DNA from: Chloranthus sessilifolius
Lineage: Eukaryota > Streptophyta > Magnoliopsida > Chloranthales > Chloranthaceae
Assembly: GCA_021018995.1 (NCBI GenBank)
Contig: CM037593.1
Coordinates: 17,822,088-17,886,087 of the forward strand
Reading direction: 5' to 3'
DNA length: 64,000 nucleotides
Of the stretch, positions 11,971 to 24,022 are shown piece by piece (the stretch's first letter is position 1; the number at the start of each line of letters is the position of its first letter). The position numbers were made by a program, and so were the translations under genes. The notes under the pieces were generated by a model, which had not been told where the DNA came from, searched no databases, and was given only the letters and a program-made list of their open reading frames with translations.

Positions 11971-14619
11971 TTCCCCAGAAACATAAGATAAAAAAAATAC
12001 CAAGAACATCACATTCACAAGCCCTAAATTAAGAGATTTCCGACACTAATTATTATCTAAACCATGCCCTTGTTGAGCCCGATCTAAAGCGTTCCACACC
12101 TAAAAAAATATCTACCCCGATAATCGAAAGAAAATGCACCAAACCAGAAAAAGCCCCAACTTCACCTATACACTCCAACCGATACCAAACCCAAAAAAAA
12201 TAATAATAAATGCCTCCCATCATCCATTCATTTGAAGTAAAACTAAACAAACAAAAATAAACTTACCCCAAACTAAGGCGAGACTAAACAAGAAAAATAC
12301 CCTCGTCATTCATATACTCCAACAAAGCCCAAACTACGTCAAAACGAAAAAATGCTCCTAACATGCCCTGATCCAAAATAAATAAATTAAACCTCGCACT
12401 CAAAACAAATCAAATAAGAGACAAAATAAACTAAACCACAATTTACAAAGGAAATTAAAATGATAATCACTTCATAAATAAATAAAATAATTACAAAAAT
12501 ACACTGAGAGCATACCCTCTAAATATACAACTTGAAACAAGAAACTTAAAATCCACCCGCTCAGGCAATGCCCGAATCCAGATTTATTCGGGAAATTAGA
12601 AATCTCGGAGAAATCCGGAGAAAGGGTGCACCTTGAACGAATTCTAGTCGTAATAACCTCTTCCCCTTGCCCCGAGCCGGCAGAAAAGAAAGAGTGGCTC
12701 ACAGAAAGTCACCCAAGACCTACAGGATCCGCCCTTAGATGCTCACCTTGGAAACCATAACAAGGAAGAGCAACTAATACGAGATTTGCAGAGCCTACTG
12801 AGGAAAGATAGGCATCGGTCACGAGAATTCTAACCCAGCCTTATCCTTAGATTTCCTCTCTATCACCTTTTTCTCCTCCATCTCTTTCCATAGCATGGCA
12901 GCAATTCAACTGCTACCCTGCATTTCCAATCCCGTCCATTCTCAAGAATCCACGTAATAAACACAACTCTTCAGGTCTAACACACCCGGGATACAAAAAA
13001 AGAAAGGAAGAAAAGACATTAATGAACAAGGAAATGCCAAAACAAAAAAATGCCCCAAAACTCTTAATCCCAAACTTGAAATGAAACCTAAAACAGCAAG
13101 AACTCAAGACTTTTAGCTCACACATTTATAAACTATACCTATTAAATTACCAAATGACAAATGTCACACCTTTAAGTTTTTCTAATCCAATTAATTCTAA
13201 ACCAAACACATAACCCCTTGAAAGAACACAATCCATGGTAACTCATATGAACCAATAATCACACAACACGTAACCCTCTAAGAAACACCAATCTCCCCAG
13301 GTCTAGATAAACCAATAGGATTCAAACATTTAACACCCATCTAGCACCTTTGAAAACTCACACCTTTTAAACCTCATGTTAAATCAAACAAAAGACCAAC
13401 ACTCAAGCCAAAATCAAACCTTAAACTAAAAACAAAAACTCTTTAAAATGAAACCTTGACATGTTCAGGACCAAAAAAAAATGCCCTCAGTAAACCAAAA
13501 CAGAACGAATAAACCTTCTAAATCGAACAGAACCGAGTAAACCTTCTAAACCAAACTCAATAAAACAAATTAACCTCGGGATAAGCCCTGAGTAAATTTA
13601 GAATGAATCCTAAAACTCTAAACTAAATCAAAACTAAGTCAAACAAATCAAATGAATCCAACTAATCCGCTAATAACCTCAAATGAATAAACGAATAAAA
13701 GAAATGCCCTTTTATTCATAACTCAGAAGTTTTACAAGTATCACCGGAGTCATACCTCCTGAATTTATAACCCAAAACGAAAGCATAAGACTTTAACCTA
13801 CAACCCAAAACGAAGACTGGGTTCGAGACTGAGATGAAGCGAGGAGCAGATTCCGCTTGGAGCGTCCAATCGGAGACTTTAGGGAGCATTGGTTGGGAAA
13901 CACATCCCTCCACTTTTTACTCCTCTTCCTCTATCTTCGCCTCCTCCTCAGCTGCCGCCTCAACCCTTCCTTTACTGCTCCCAAAAAAGGATCGATGTGA
14001 AGACTAGCGCTCTCATTTCCAATGCCGCCCATTCCCAAATAATACCATCCACGAGCATCACCTCAGGATGGAGATCACGCAAAATAATGGATATAGGAAG
14101 AAACGACATCCCAATCAGACGGTTAGATCACCCGATATCATTAAAACACAAATTTCAGAACACAAATTATAAGAAAAATGTCAAAACTCGAGACTAAACC
14201 AGAAAATAGAAAATAAATAAAAGCTCTTTCCCTTATATAGAGTACAGCCTTAATTACGCGCCCAAACACGTGCGCTTAATTCTATCATGCTCCACGTATG
14301 TCGCGCACAATTCAAAACACGCGCTATGACCCAAGCGCTTAATGAAACCATCGCCCGCGTCAATTGCGCGACGCTCCGAATCACGCGCAAGATATAGGCC
14401 GCTCAATCCAATCAAACGACACATTCACATCACGCATTCCGAAAGGTCACTCGTACACTTACCTACTGACGCCTCAATCACGCACAAGGATTATCGCGCA
14501 TGATCTAATCGCACGCATGCTCCCAAACACGTAAACGGCCCCTCAAACCTGCTATCACACTCCTAAAAATAGGGCCGCAATTGTATTGAACGACCTAAAA
14601 TAGGTGCGCAATACCTGAC
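11971..14619 (-). other. Non-coding DNA with a second antisense TATA/GCGC module
   Basis: Mostly low-GC sequence without a supported gene. A second module sits at 14231-14600: minus-strand CTATATAAGG at 14240-14231, preceded by GCGC/TAATTACGCGC motifs at 14253-14600. Downstream on the minus strand, 14130-13716 has short open stretches that might be a leading exon, but I do not recognise a protein. Confidence 0.4.
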
Positions 14620-15525
14620 TTTGGATGAAATTTACACCCCCAAGGCCTTCTTGTCCCATCGTGGTCAAAATTCTTTTATCCCATCGCGTAGCCTCATAGG
14701 CTGCTCTACTGAAGGAAAAAAAAAAAAACAACCTACACACCCGTCCCGTTGCTTACCCTTGCATGAAGAGAAAGACCCACTCCCCCATCCCCATCGCGAT
14801 AACGTGTACACACGTGATATTAACTCAATATCCAATCCCATCATAATAAATTAGCCATACCCTCATCACCCATCACAAAAAACCAAAAGTAAACAGCCCA
14901 AAGACGAAACCAATCACGACGCAACCACAACGTGATTTCTTTTATAACCGAAGATTCGCCAAAGAAATACATCAACATCCCATCACGTAAATATCCCACC
15001 AGCATGTCACTGCTAGCTATGCTCAGCTCACATCCCATCACAAGCATCATTACCTGAAAAAAAAAAAAAAAAAGAAAAAAAAAGCTCCAACAATGTCGTA
15101 TGATGAAAAGAGGGAAAGATTGAGCATGTCCCATCACTAAAGCAAAGGGCTCCTCTCTCTCTCTCTCTCCTAAATTGATCCCCACGTCTCACCAAGACTC
15201 ATCCAGCACGCAGCCAAAGGAAGGGAGAACCCAGGTCCCATCACAACGTCATTTCTCCCAAGACATCACATCACAACTGCCAAACCCTACCAGTACGCAG
15301 ACCTGAAGAGAATGAATCTCCAAAGTCCCATCGCGACACTACGACACCAGCAGACCGTACAAACTACGCGCAACCCAGGTAAGTATCACCTCCAGGTAAG
15401 TACTACCCGCTTTTTATTTTACTCGATTTTCCTCATATATAAATATAGTTAGCTATGATTAAGTCAAATATTTTCAAAACTCGTCTCTCTCAACTCGCGA
15501 ATCACTGTAGTCCTATCATAAGAGA
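14620..15525 (+). promoter_or_regulatory. Possible LTR start with TCCCATC motif array and TATA
   Basis: At least ten copies of the motif TCCCATC followed by ACA, GCG or a variant are scattered between 14653 and 15336, then a TATA-like TATATAAATATAG lies near 15436. ACACCCCC at about 14630 resembles the ACACCCCC near the start of the Tat LTRs at 24023 and 39449. This could be the 3' LTR of the first Tat element, interrupted by the solo LTR at 15531-19195, with its end after 19201. The motif array and TATA are seen; LTR status is inference. Confidence 0.35.
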
Positions 15526-15999
15526 CAATCTGTGATAGCCCGGATTTTCCAACTTAAAAATTGGAGACAATTTTTTTTTCTCAACTTATAACAAATACCA
15601 AAAGGGAAAACCCGGACCGCCAGATCATAGATCACAATCTGATACAGAATACTTGGCACATCCATATGTATATGGAAATCAAAGCAAAATTATATATGTC
15701 ATGAATAAAAATCTCCAGTTCTACTACCTAATATGTACAGAATAAAACAAACACCAGTGGTGACCAACCATCACTAATAGTAGTGTACCATGCATGTATA
15801 ATGGCACGAACATACCAGGCCTGAACCAACCAAAGTCCACGATGCACTAAATCTACGATCCCGAAATAGAGTACAAATCCTTATGCGGAAGCTCCTTTTT
15901 CTCAAGTATGTAGTCTGGCCTTCATCAAACCTACACCTATGACGTATAGTGGAGGTGACCTAACATCTAAGCTCAGTGGAGAAAACTAATACCAATATA

Positions 16000-16780
16000 C
16001 ATCTCATCACATGCATAGATTCAATGACAAGATCAAAATATTTTTTTATCAAAACTAATACTGATTTCAAAGGCATTTCTTATCAAAACTAAAATTGAGT
16101 TCAAAGGCATTTTCTTATCAAAATTCAAAACTAATTTCAAAGGCCAACTAATTCAAGGACATTTCCTTATAAACATCAAAACTGATTTCAAAGACATTTT
16201 CTTATAAAAATCGAAACTAATCTCTTATCAAAATCATATTTCTTATCTTTGATTTACTGAGTTTGAATCACATTCTCTCATACCTCATATATTTTTTTAC
16301 ATAACTTACACATTTACACAATCACTTACATATCTTACACATTCTCCATGACATATAGTGGAGGTGAGCTAACATGTCTTATCACTTACATGTCTTATCA
16401 CATTCTCCATGACGTATAGTGGAGGTGAGCTAACATCTCATCACATGCATAGATTCAATGACAAGATCAAAACATTTTTTTATCAAAACTAATACTGATT
16501 TCAAAGGCATTTCTTATCAAAACTAAAATTGAGTTCAAAGGCATTTTCTTATCAAAATTCAAAACTAATTTCAAAGGCCAACTGATTCAAGGATATTTCC
16601 TTATAAACATCAAAACTGATTTCAAAGACATTTTCTTATAAAAATCAAAACTAATCTCTTATCAAAATCATATTTCTTATCTTTGATTTACTGAGTTTGA
16701 ATCACATTCTCTCATACCTCATATATTTTTTTACATAGCTTACGCATTTACACATTCACTTACATGTCTTACACATTATT
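16000..16780. repeat. About 434-bp tandem duplication inside the solo LTR
   Basis: The block starting CATCTCATCACATGCATAG at 16000 recurs at 16434 with only scattered differences and continues for about 340 bp. A smaller duplicate of the GTATAGTGGAGGTGA segment lies at 15950, 16360 and 16415. Confidence 0.85.
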
Positions 16781-16899
16781 ACTTAGCTTACTCACCTGTC
16801 TTACACACTCTTACTTGGCTTACTTACATGTCTTACACATTCTTACTTTACTTACTTACAAGTCTTACACATTCTACTTAGCTTACTTATATGTTTCAC

Positions 16900-17212
16900 A
16901 CTCGGATATTCCGTCGTGCTGATTTGATTCACGGAGACTGTTGTGTCAGTTCGATTCACACACACTTACTTGTCTTACTTACACATTGTCACATAGTTTA
17001 CACAGTTCGATTCATGGATATCCCACCGTGCCGGTTCGATTCACGGATACTGCCGTGCCAGTTCAATTCACGAAGACTGTTGTACCAGTTCGATTCACCA
17101 TTAGCCGTCGTGCCGGTTCGATTCACGGATATCCCGCCGTGCCAGTTCCGTTCATGGGTTTAACCGTCATGCCGATTTAATTCACGGTTAGCCGCTGTGC
17201 CAGTTCGATTCC
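16900..17212. repeat. Degenerate repeat: GTTCGATTCACGGATATCC units
   Basis: Around eight copies of a roughly 30-bp unit combine CCGTYGTGCCRGTT with CGATTCACGGA. The homologous segment at 32180-32225 in the related LTR has only two or three copies, so the array expanded in this copy or contracted in the other. Confidence 0.75.
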
Positions 17213-17366
17213 GCCCTAGCGGCCCACAAGGTATCATATAATCCGCCCAAAGCGGTTCACACATGCACATATAATCCGCCCATAGCGGTCCACGATGTCA
17301 TATAATCCGCCCGTAGCGATCCACAACACACTTATAATCCGCCCATAGCGGTCCACATTATGACAA
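17213..17366. repeat. Short tandem array containing CCGCCCATAGCGG
   Basis: Four to five units of about 37 bp contain ATAATCCGCCCATAGCGGTC with variants. The core CCGC...GCGG is self-complementary, so each unit can form a small hairpin. Confidence 0.8.
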
Positions 17367-19200
17367 GGCTCACACGTTCGATTTACTTACATAGCTTACA
17401 TATTCAGTTTTTCTTACATGACTTTCAGGTTCATATACATATTTAACTGTCCAATGCATTCAAAAACTCAGACGAAAATAAATTCTTCATGATCGAAAGC
17501 ATTTCAAAAATATAAATGCAAATAGATTAAGCAAACATCAAATTTTCATTTCTAAAAGCATAGATTCAAAGTTCTTCATGACATTCGGAGTTCAAAAGTC
17601 AAAGCTCAAAATCATATTCAAAACTGACGGAATTTAAAATTTTAAATTTTAAATCATGATTCAAATCACATTAATTTCATTCGATCCTATCAAGCATCTA
17701 TGAAATCAAACAAAAATGCAATCGTGTATTGGAATTTCCCCACCTTAAACTTGAAGTCGCGTTAAGCTAAGCTAAGCCCTATCGATGGATTCCCGTCCTC
17801 AATCTACATTACAAGCATATGATGATGTATCAAGGATCAATTCCAATAACTAATAACTTAGACATATATACGTGTTTTCTCAAAATGAAGCGGAAATGGA
17901 GAAGTTTGTGCTACCCTAGAGTTTGATGCAACTTTCCTCTCAAATTTTGACCCTTCAAACATTGGATTTAAGAGTTGGTCAAATCACAAAAATTGTAGAT
18001 ATCTCTTTCCTCTTTCCAACACCTCAAGAATCATGTAATCTTGAGTTCGGGGTAGAAAATTACGACAAAAATACCGAAGCCATTTTGGCATTCAGTCAAA
18101 GCATGCTAACTCGGAACTTAACCCAACTTCTCACTCAATTTTGACCTTTAAAATGATTGATTCATAAGCTTTTCAATTCATAAAAATTGTAGATCTTTCT
18201 GTCTTCTTTCTAACGCCATAAGAATCATACCAATCGGAGATCGGGGAAGAAAGTTACGTCCTAAATATCAAAGTAGTGTCGGCAAGCACAGACAAAATCG
18301 ATCACGATTACTTATTTCGTTCGAATGGTTTTCCAAACCGATCGAACGGTTTTCAAACCGACCAGAAACCTTCAAATTTCACTCTTAATGAAATTGTTCG
18401 ATCGGTTAGTAATTTCAATCGAACGGTTTCGTCAGATTTCACCCAAACACGGGTTTTAACTTCCCCAAACTCATTTTTTTCTTCAAATCTAACCTATATT
18501 CTTCTAATTTTTCACCCACATGTTATCCAAAGACTAATCTACATACAAATCATAACTAAACATAAATTTTCTTACCTTTGAGTGATCGATTCCTCGATCC
18601 ATACGCTCGCATCGAAACGAGGGTTTCGAAGTTGGAACTTTGGGGATTCTCTTCGATCCTTAAATCCACCACCTTACTCACCATTCCAATCTTGCACACC
18701 ATACACACACTAAATTTTGAGCTCCCTTTCTTTCTCTCTTCCTCTCTCTAGAACTCAAACCCCACAAGCTTTTGCAAAGCAAAATGGTTGTAGCTTCTCA
18801 AAGAAGCTTTTGACTTTATATAAAAAAAGGGGGCTGGTTCCTTTATTAAATACACACACCCTTTTAGGTGTTAGCCTTACCCAAAGAACTTGATTTTGCA
18901 TGAAATGAATACACCTAAGCGAGGTGTTTCTTACTACCCAAACACTCTTTGGTTCGGTGTGGGGCCTACACACCCAAACCACCTATCTATCAGATTCGGT
19001 GTAGAGCTGATACACTGAAGCTTGGTGTACACGAAACCATCTAATGACCCACACACAATCTAAATCAGATTCTTTTCAATTAAGACCTAGCCCAAACTAA
19101 TTTATTTAATTAATTTCACAATGTCGGGTATGTAACCAGTCGAGCACGCACACCGAGGCATACTGTTCGAAGGTTAAAATTTTTGGGATGTTACACAATC

Positions 19201-19640
19201 ATTAGTATTCGTCGAGAAGGTTAGACGGAGTATCTGACATGCTAATTGCCGTCTTGACAACCGCAATAACGGTCGGGTCCACAAATGCCGTACCGGTGGA
19301 TTTGCTCAGTGATGTCTCGGAAGCAACGTTTTTTGTTGTTTTACCACCGAATTAATCTTAAGTTAAAATCCCTAAAATTTCAAATTTTCAAAACTCTCTT
19401 TATTTCAAAAAAAAAATTCCCTTACTAACAAAACAAAAGTACAAAAAAAAAAAAAAAAATGAAGCAACAAGATAAATAAACCCAACTCACATATCTCTTA
19501 AATACCAAATATATATATATATATATACCAAAAAAAAAAAACCAATTAAGCACCCCATCACTCGCACACAATAAATTATACTTGAACTTGACCTTTAACT
19601 CCTAAGTCTGAAAAGGTAAAGTATTGGTCGTGCCCCATAT
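19201..19640. other. Non-coding flank of the solo LTR
   Basis: It continues the sequence interrupted at 15530, as the shared CAATC shows. It carries A-rich runs and no gene. It may be the end of an LTR beginning near 14620. Confidence 0.4.
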
Positions 19641-19659
19641 AGCACCACTGGCATCACGT

Positions 19660-20420
19660 GTCAATCGATTGACACTCGTAAGTCAATCGATTAATTGATG
19701 TTTATTTTCAAAAAACTACCTCTTTCATTCCGAAAATCCAGATTTGAGTCGTCTTAGAGTCCGTAATTTAGGAAAGTCTTATTTATTTAAGCCCTTCGTA
19801 GGTTAGTTCTTTTAAAAGCATCTCATCAGTCAAGAAGATCAACCATCTTCTCTACCTTCGCGCCATGTCTTCAATCTGATACTGTACCCGATCGACAGTC
19901 AAGAAATTAGCAGAATCGGCAAGAAAAAGATTGCGTCATGAGTCGCCACAGCAACTTCTCAATTTATCAAATCAAGAAGTCATTGATCTTGACTTAGAAT
20001 CAAATCAAGAAGTCAAATTGACTTTTGCTCATTCCAACGAAGCCGAAAAGGACCCGACTGCAAATTTGATTCCGACTTACCTTTGGGCGGAATGGAATCC
20101 GCAACCGTCACTCGTACCGCCGCCTCCTACTCCACCAACATCACCATCACAAGCTCCCATACCACTACCCGGCGAGGTCGGAATTATAGACGAGATGTGG
20201 CGTTACGCATTTTCGAAACCAAAGCAAGGGATGGCCACCAATGATGACTAAGAGATTAGAAGTATCAATTTTAGGGTCTAATTTTTTTAGTCTTTTAGAT
20301 TTTATTTTATTTTATTTTCATGTATTAGATTAGGTTATTTTTAGATTATGTTTTAGAATTAGGTTAGTTTCTTTAAATTTTTAATTAAGTGTAGTAAATT
20401 GTATAAGTTTAATAAAAGTT
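19660..20420 (+). CDS. Short unrecognised gene-like unit within an LTR element remnant
   Basis: A reading frame 19931-20251 encodes a 106-residue protein with a basic N-terminal extension in frame back to about 19878, a Leu/Asp/Glu-rich middle and a PPPPTPPTSPSQ proline stretch. It ends in GMATNDD. The nearest upstream ATG (19864) is followed by a stop after four codons, so the true start is unclear. Upstream are TCAATCGATTGA-type palindromes (about 19660-19695) and TATTTATTTAAG near 19778; downstream is AATAAA near 20411. I do not recognise a family. It lies in an element whose 3' LTR is 22424-23793, so a truncated gag-like product is possible. Confidence 0.3.
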
Positions 20421-22399
20421 TAATTTAGTTAAATATTTGTGTGTTGAATTGTGGTCATAATATCTTTCGCTTGGTCCGCTTTTTGGTCCTCGATTGCATT
20501 TTACAGGTTTGGGAGTCTCATTCACTTTCTAAAAATCAAGCCAATGGGGACATTGGACAGATCAGGTTTGGGAGGGGTATTTCTTTCGATTCATATGTGC
20601 AGATTTCATAATAAAAAATAAAATTAAAAAAAAAAAGGGTTGTTCTCGGATTTTAAAAGTGTATCAGTCAATCGATTGAGACCATTGTCTCGATCGATCA
20701 ACTGATAGTCAATAGCCCATACCTATTGGAAGCTTGCATCAGTCAATCGATTGAGGAATTTGAGTAAATCAATTGACTGATAACCATTAAACTCATAAAT
20801 TCTGAATTGATCTCATTTTCTTAAATTGTTAATGACCGAAAACTTGTAAAGAAATTGCCTTCACACCATGATTGTTCTACAAATGCTCATTAATTTCAAT
20901 ATGTGTTGAAAGATGATTTTCATGATCTATGCCTGAAAAGTTTTGTACCATCACTATGCTTTAATTCTAAAATCTGATAATTAAGTATAGAACTTGAAAT
21001 CCTAAGATTCCAAAGAAAGACTAAAACCTAGTAAGCTTTGGAACTTTGTCCTTATTTTTTATGAGTGCTGAAAAATTTTGGAGTATCTTTAAACTTTATT
21101 CTTAATTGTTGAAATCTCATATATTTTATCTCAATTTGTTGATTTCGCATGTGTTATATTATTACTAGAAATCATTGTGTGAAAACTCAAGGCAAATAGG
21201 CATCATTACCATCATGAGAGTAGATGATCAAAGGCTATCTTTGGCTTGTTTGTGCCCAAAATATCCCACCATATATTGATTTATCTTGTTGCACTCCCTT
21301 TGAGCCTCAATTGAAAGATTTTACCCTAGATCATTCCTTGTTAAGCTATACCAACCATATATCCCACACCAGTTTGGAAAACCTTACCCTTCAATCTCTG
21401 AGAAATTAGAAAAGAGGGATGAGAGCAAGAAAGGAAATAGAGAGTTATGGAAATAGTATTTACAAGGAGTATATGGCAGAAAAATAAATAGGAGAGTGAA
21501 GAAAAAAATATATCTTTGTGCAAGTGGTAGAGAAATATGTAAAAGTGGTGTTAAAAAGAAAAATAAAAGAATGAGAAAAGTGATAAAAAGGAAAATATTC
21601 TAAAAAATTCGAAAAAGAATGAGTGAAAAATCATAAAATCAATTGTATTTCTTTTTTCCGATTTCTCAGAGAAAATTCAATCCAATTTTCCCTTTCTTTC
21701 TTAACCTTTACCCGAGCCCCGTTATAACCTTGAAAAAAAAGACCTTTATGATCCAATCATGAATGGTAAATGCCTTGTGGACAGTAATAGCACAACGTCT
21801 ATGGTGTTCGGTATATGCATGTTTAGGATAAAAATATCTTTCCTCATGAGATTTCTTTTAATTCGTGGATGCACCGTTCTTCTTATAACATGTGAGATTT
21901 TTCTACTTTGTGTTACAACTTCATCTCACATAATAGATGAAAATATAGACCACTCATCGGAGCGATTTCATTTTGAGTGCATACCTATGGTGAGAATTGA
22001 GTCTAGACATGGTATCTAAAGATTTTTAGTTTAAACTAAATCTCAGATGAAAGAATTATAGCAGTGATAACAGTATGACACTCTGGGCAGGGATCGTGAA
22101 TTATTAGAAAACAATGAATTGAATTGAATGAGCATTAATAAAATGAGCATGGCTAGACCCATCTTAAAGGTATTCACGGATATTTGACCATTTAAGGGCA
22201 TGACTACAATTCTGAAATTTATCAGTTTATGAAATTTGTAGGTACCTTCACTGAAAACCTTCATGAGACACAACTCCTCCACTAGGGATCACCTAGGGGT
22301 TTAAAGGCTTGTTGCATAGGCTAAATGAAATCGTGCTCCCTACAAAAGTGGTATTCATTTTATTTGTTAAACTGTTAGTCATTATCTTTGCTCAAGGAC
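20421..22399 (+). other. Non-coding 3' internal region of an LTR element
   Basis: No pol domain is readable. A G-rich segment at 20545-20585 (AATGGGGACATTGG ... GGTTTGGGAGGGG) resembles the purine-rich 3' region of Ty3/gypsy elements. Palindromes TCAATCGATTGA near 20667 and 20748 suggest an older LTR fragment here. Confidence 0.4.
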
Positions 22400-22423
22400 T
22401 AGCAAAGTGTAGGTTTCGGGGTG
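22400..22423 (+). other. Polypurine tract before the 3' LTR
   Basis: AGCAAAGTGTAGGTTTCGGGG sits directly before the LTR start TGATCGG at 22424 and is preceded by TGCTCAAGGACT. This wording is typical of the plus-strand primer site of plant Ty3/gypsy elements and fixes the orientation of the following LTR as plus. Confidence 0.7.
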
Positions 22424-23793
22424 TGATCGGTACCAAAATGTGACTATATTTCGCACCTTAATTCCTATATTTAGCTATCCGATGAAAGCATATGATGGTT
22501 ATATAGTTTTAGTGATTGCAGGTGTTTCTGACCGTTGGATCTTTAAAGAGCATAAAAGATAATAATTAAAGGTTACACAGGAACAGTGGACAAAGAGGTC
22601 AATAGAAGCATCAAAATCTGTGAAAGCAAGTAATTGGCTTAAGCATTCATCAGAAGACGGAAGACCTTACCCCTAAGTGTCAATTGATTGAGAACCAATT
22701 CTCAATCGATTGACCATAAAGACAACTTTTCCCTCTACTTAAAATTTGAATTCAAATTCAAATTTTAGAAAATTTAGAGTCAATCGATTGAGAAAAGATT
22801 CTCAATAGATTGAGACTGTTATGAAAGTTGTCTTACCGGCTCTTATAAAAATAAAGTTACGGCTTTGTTTTGAGGGCTCTATTTGGAGGTTCTATTTTTT
22901 TAGGGTTCTTCTCTCTTTTAGTCTCTCTCTTGTCTCTTTGAGGATCTTCTTCTCTAAGTAGATTATATTTAGGCTTTTACAGTTCTTTTCTTTTACAGTT
23001 TGTGAAATCATAGATTGTATTTTGATGACAAATAAAAAGTGTATATTTAAGATGATGGCTTCGAGTTTATAATGAGATTGCACATCAAAGATGAGCGGCT
23101 AAAATATTTGTTCAAGGAGGATGCGATCACCAGATAAGTAACATTTTTATTATTAACTCCACAATTTCTTAGTTTCATCATAGAATCATTCGGCTAAAAA
23201 GTGTGTTTAACTGAATATCTTCTGAATGTTTTATTATGGCCATTGACCGCGGTTATCAATGACCATAATCTCTAAATATGTACCTGCAGGCCGATCTAGG
23301 CTGCAGAGTGATTATTTGCTCATTGTCGTGATTTAAGAATTTTGAGATACGTTATACTTTTTACATGATCCATACTGCAATGATAGGCTGACTCATAGTT
23401 TTTAGATAGGGTATATCGGATTAATAATTGTATTTTCTTATAATTCATTTTTTGTTTAAATAAATGATGGTGTGATTGATGTGTTATAAAATTATGGGTG
23501 TAATGGTAGAAAAGTTATAAATCTGGGATAGCAAACTCCTTGATCATTCCTTTAAGTTGTCCTTTTATTTATTAAAATTTATTCTTGCATAGATTACTTT
23601 TTCCTTGTTGTATCTAGAATAGTGTGGTAATTATTTGGCAAATTGAACTTTCTCCCTTGGTACTTCCTTCAGTGTCTTTTTCTCTTTAAAAATTAATTAA
23701 ATTTCACATTTCCTTGTGGGTACAACACCCTTGATTTCACCGTGCTACAACTAATCTTGTGCACTTGCAAGGGTAATATTTTAAAATCGATCA
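22424..23793 (+). repeat. 3' LTR, TGATCG family (copy 3)
   Basis: It is 1370 bp, from TGATCGGTACC to AAAATCGATCA, with the same internal order as copies 2 and 4. Palindromes TCAATCGATTGA at 22702 and near 22780 precede TATAAAA at 22844. The flanks GGGTG and ATGCA do not match, as expected for a 3' LTR attached to its polypurine tract rather than a solo LTR. Confidence 0.85.
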
Positions 23794-24022
23794 ATGCACC
23801 ATGCACCCACATATCTGGAACGTGCCCTTCGACAACTACCATTTGCCCTTCAAATGCTCCATTTTAACTTACACTGATAGATAAGAAAGCCAAGCATGTC
23901 ATGTCAGCATCACCAATTCACATTTGTGATTTTTTAAGAGAAACGAGAAGACACCGCGAATGAGGGGTGTCTACTTCTTCGACTCGTTCTTACTTCACAA
24001 GAACGTACTAAAAAGGGGCATC

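Larger units (their letters stand above)
15526..19200 (-). mobile_element. 3.7-kb solo LTR with perfect TSD CAATC
   Basis: The LTR is 15531-19195 (3665 bp), from TGTGATAGCCCGG to GGGATGTTACA. CAATC flanks it exactly at 15526-15530 and 19196-19200. It is related to the LTR at 31274-33871: same ends, a shared GACGTATAG block, and CACGGATATCC-type repeats. A minus-strand TATATAAAG near 18820 followed by a purine-rich leader and a GGTAAG donor-like site suggests minus orientation. There is no coding content. It is unusually long for a solo LTR, partly because of internal duplications. Confidence 0.9.

Noticed and set aside
22424..23793. Solo LTR
   Set aside because: A polypurine tract adjoins it and the 5-bp flanks do not match, so it is a 3' LTR.
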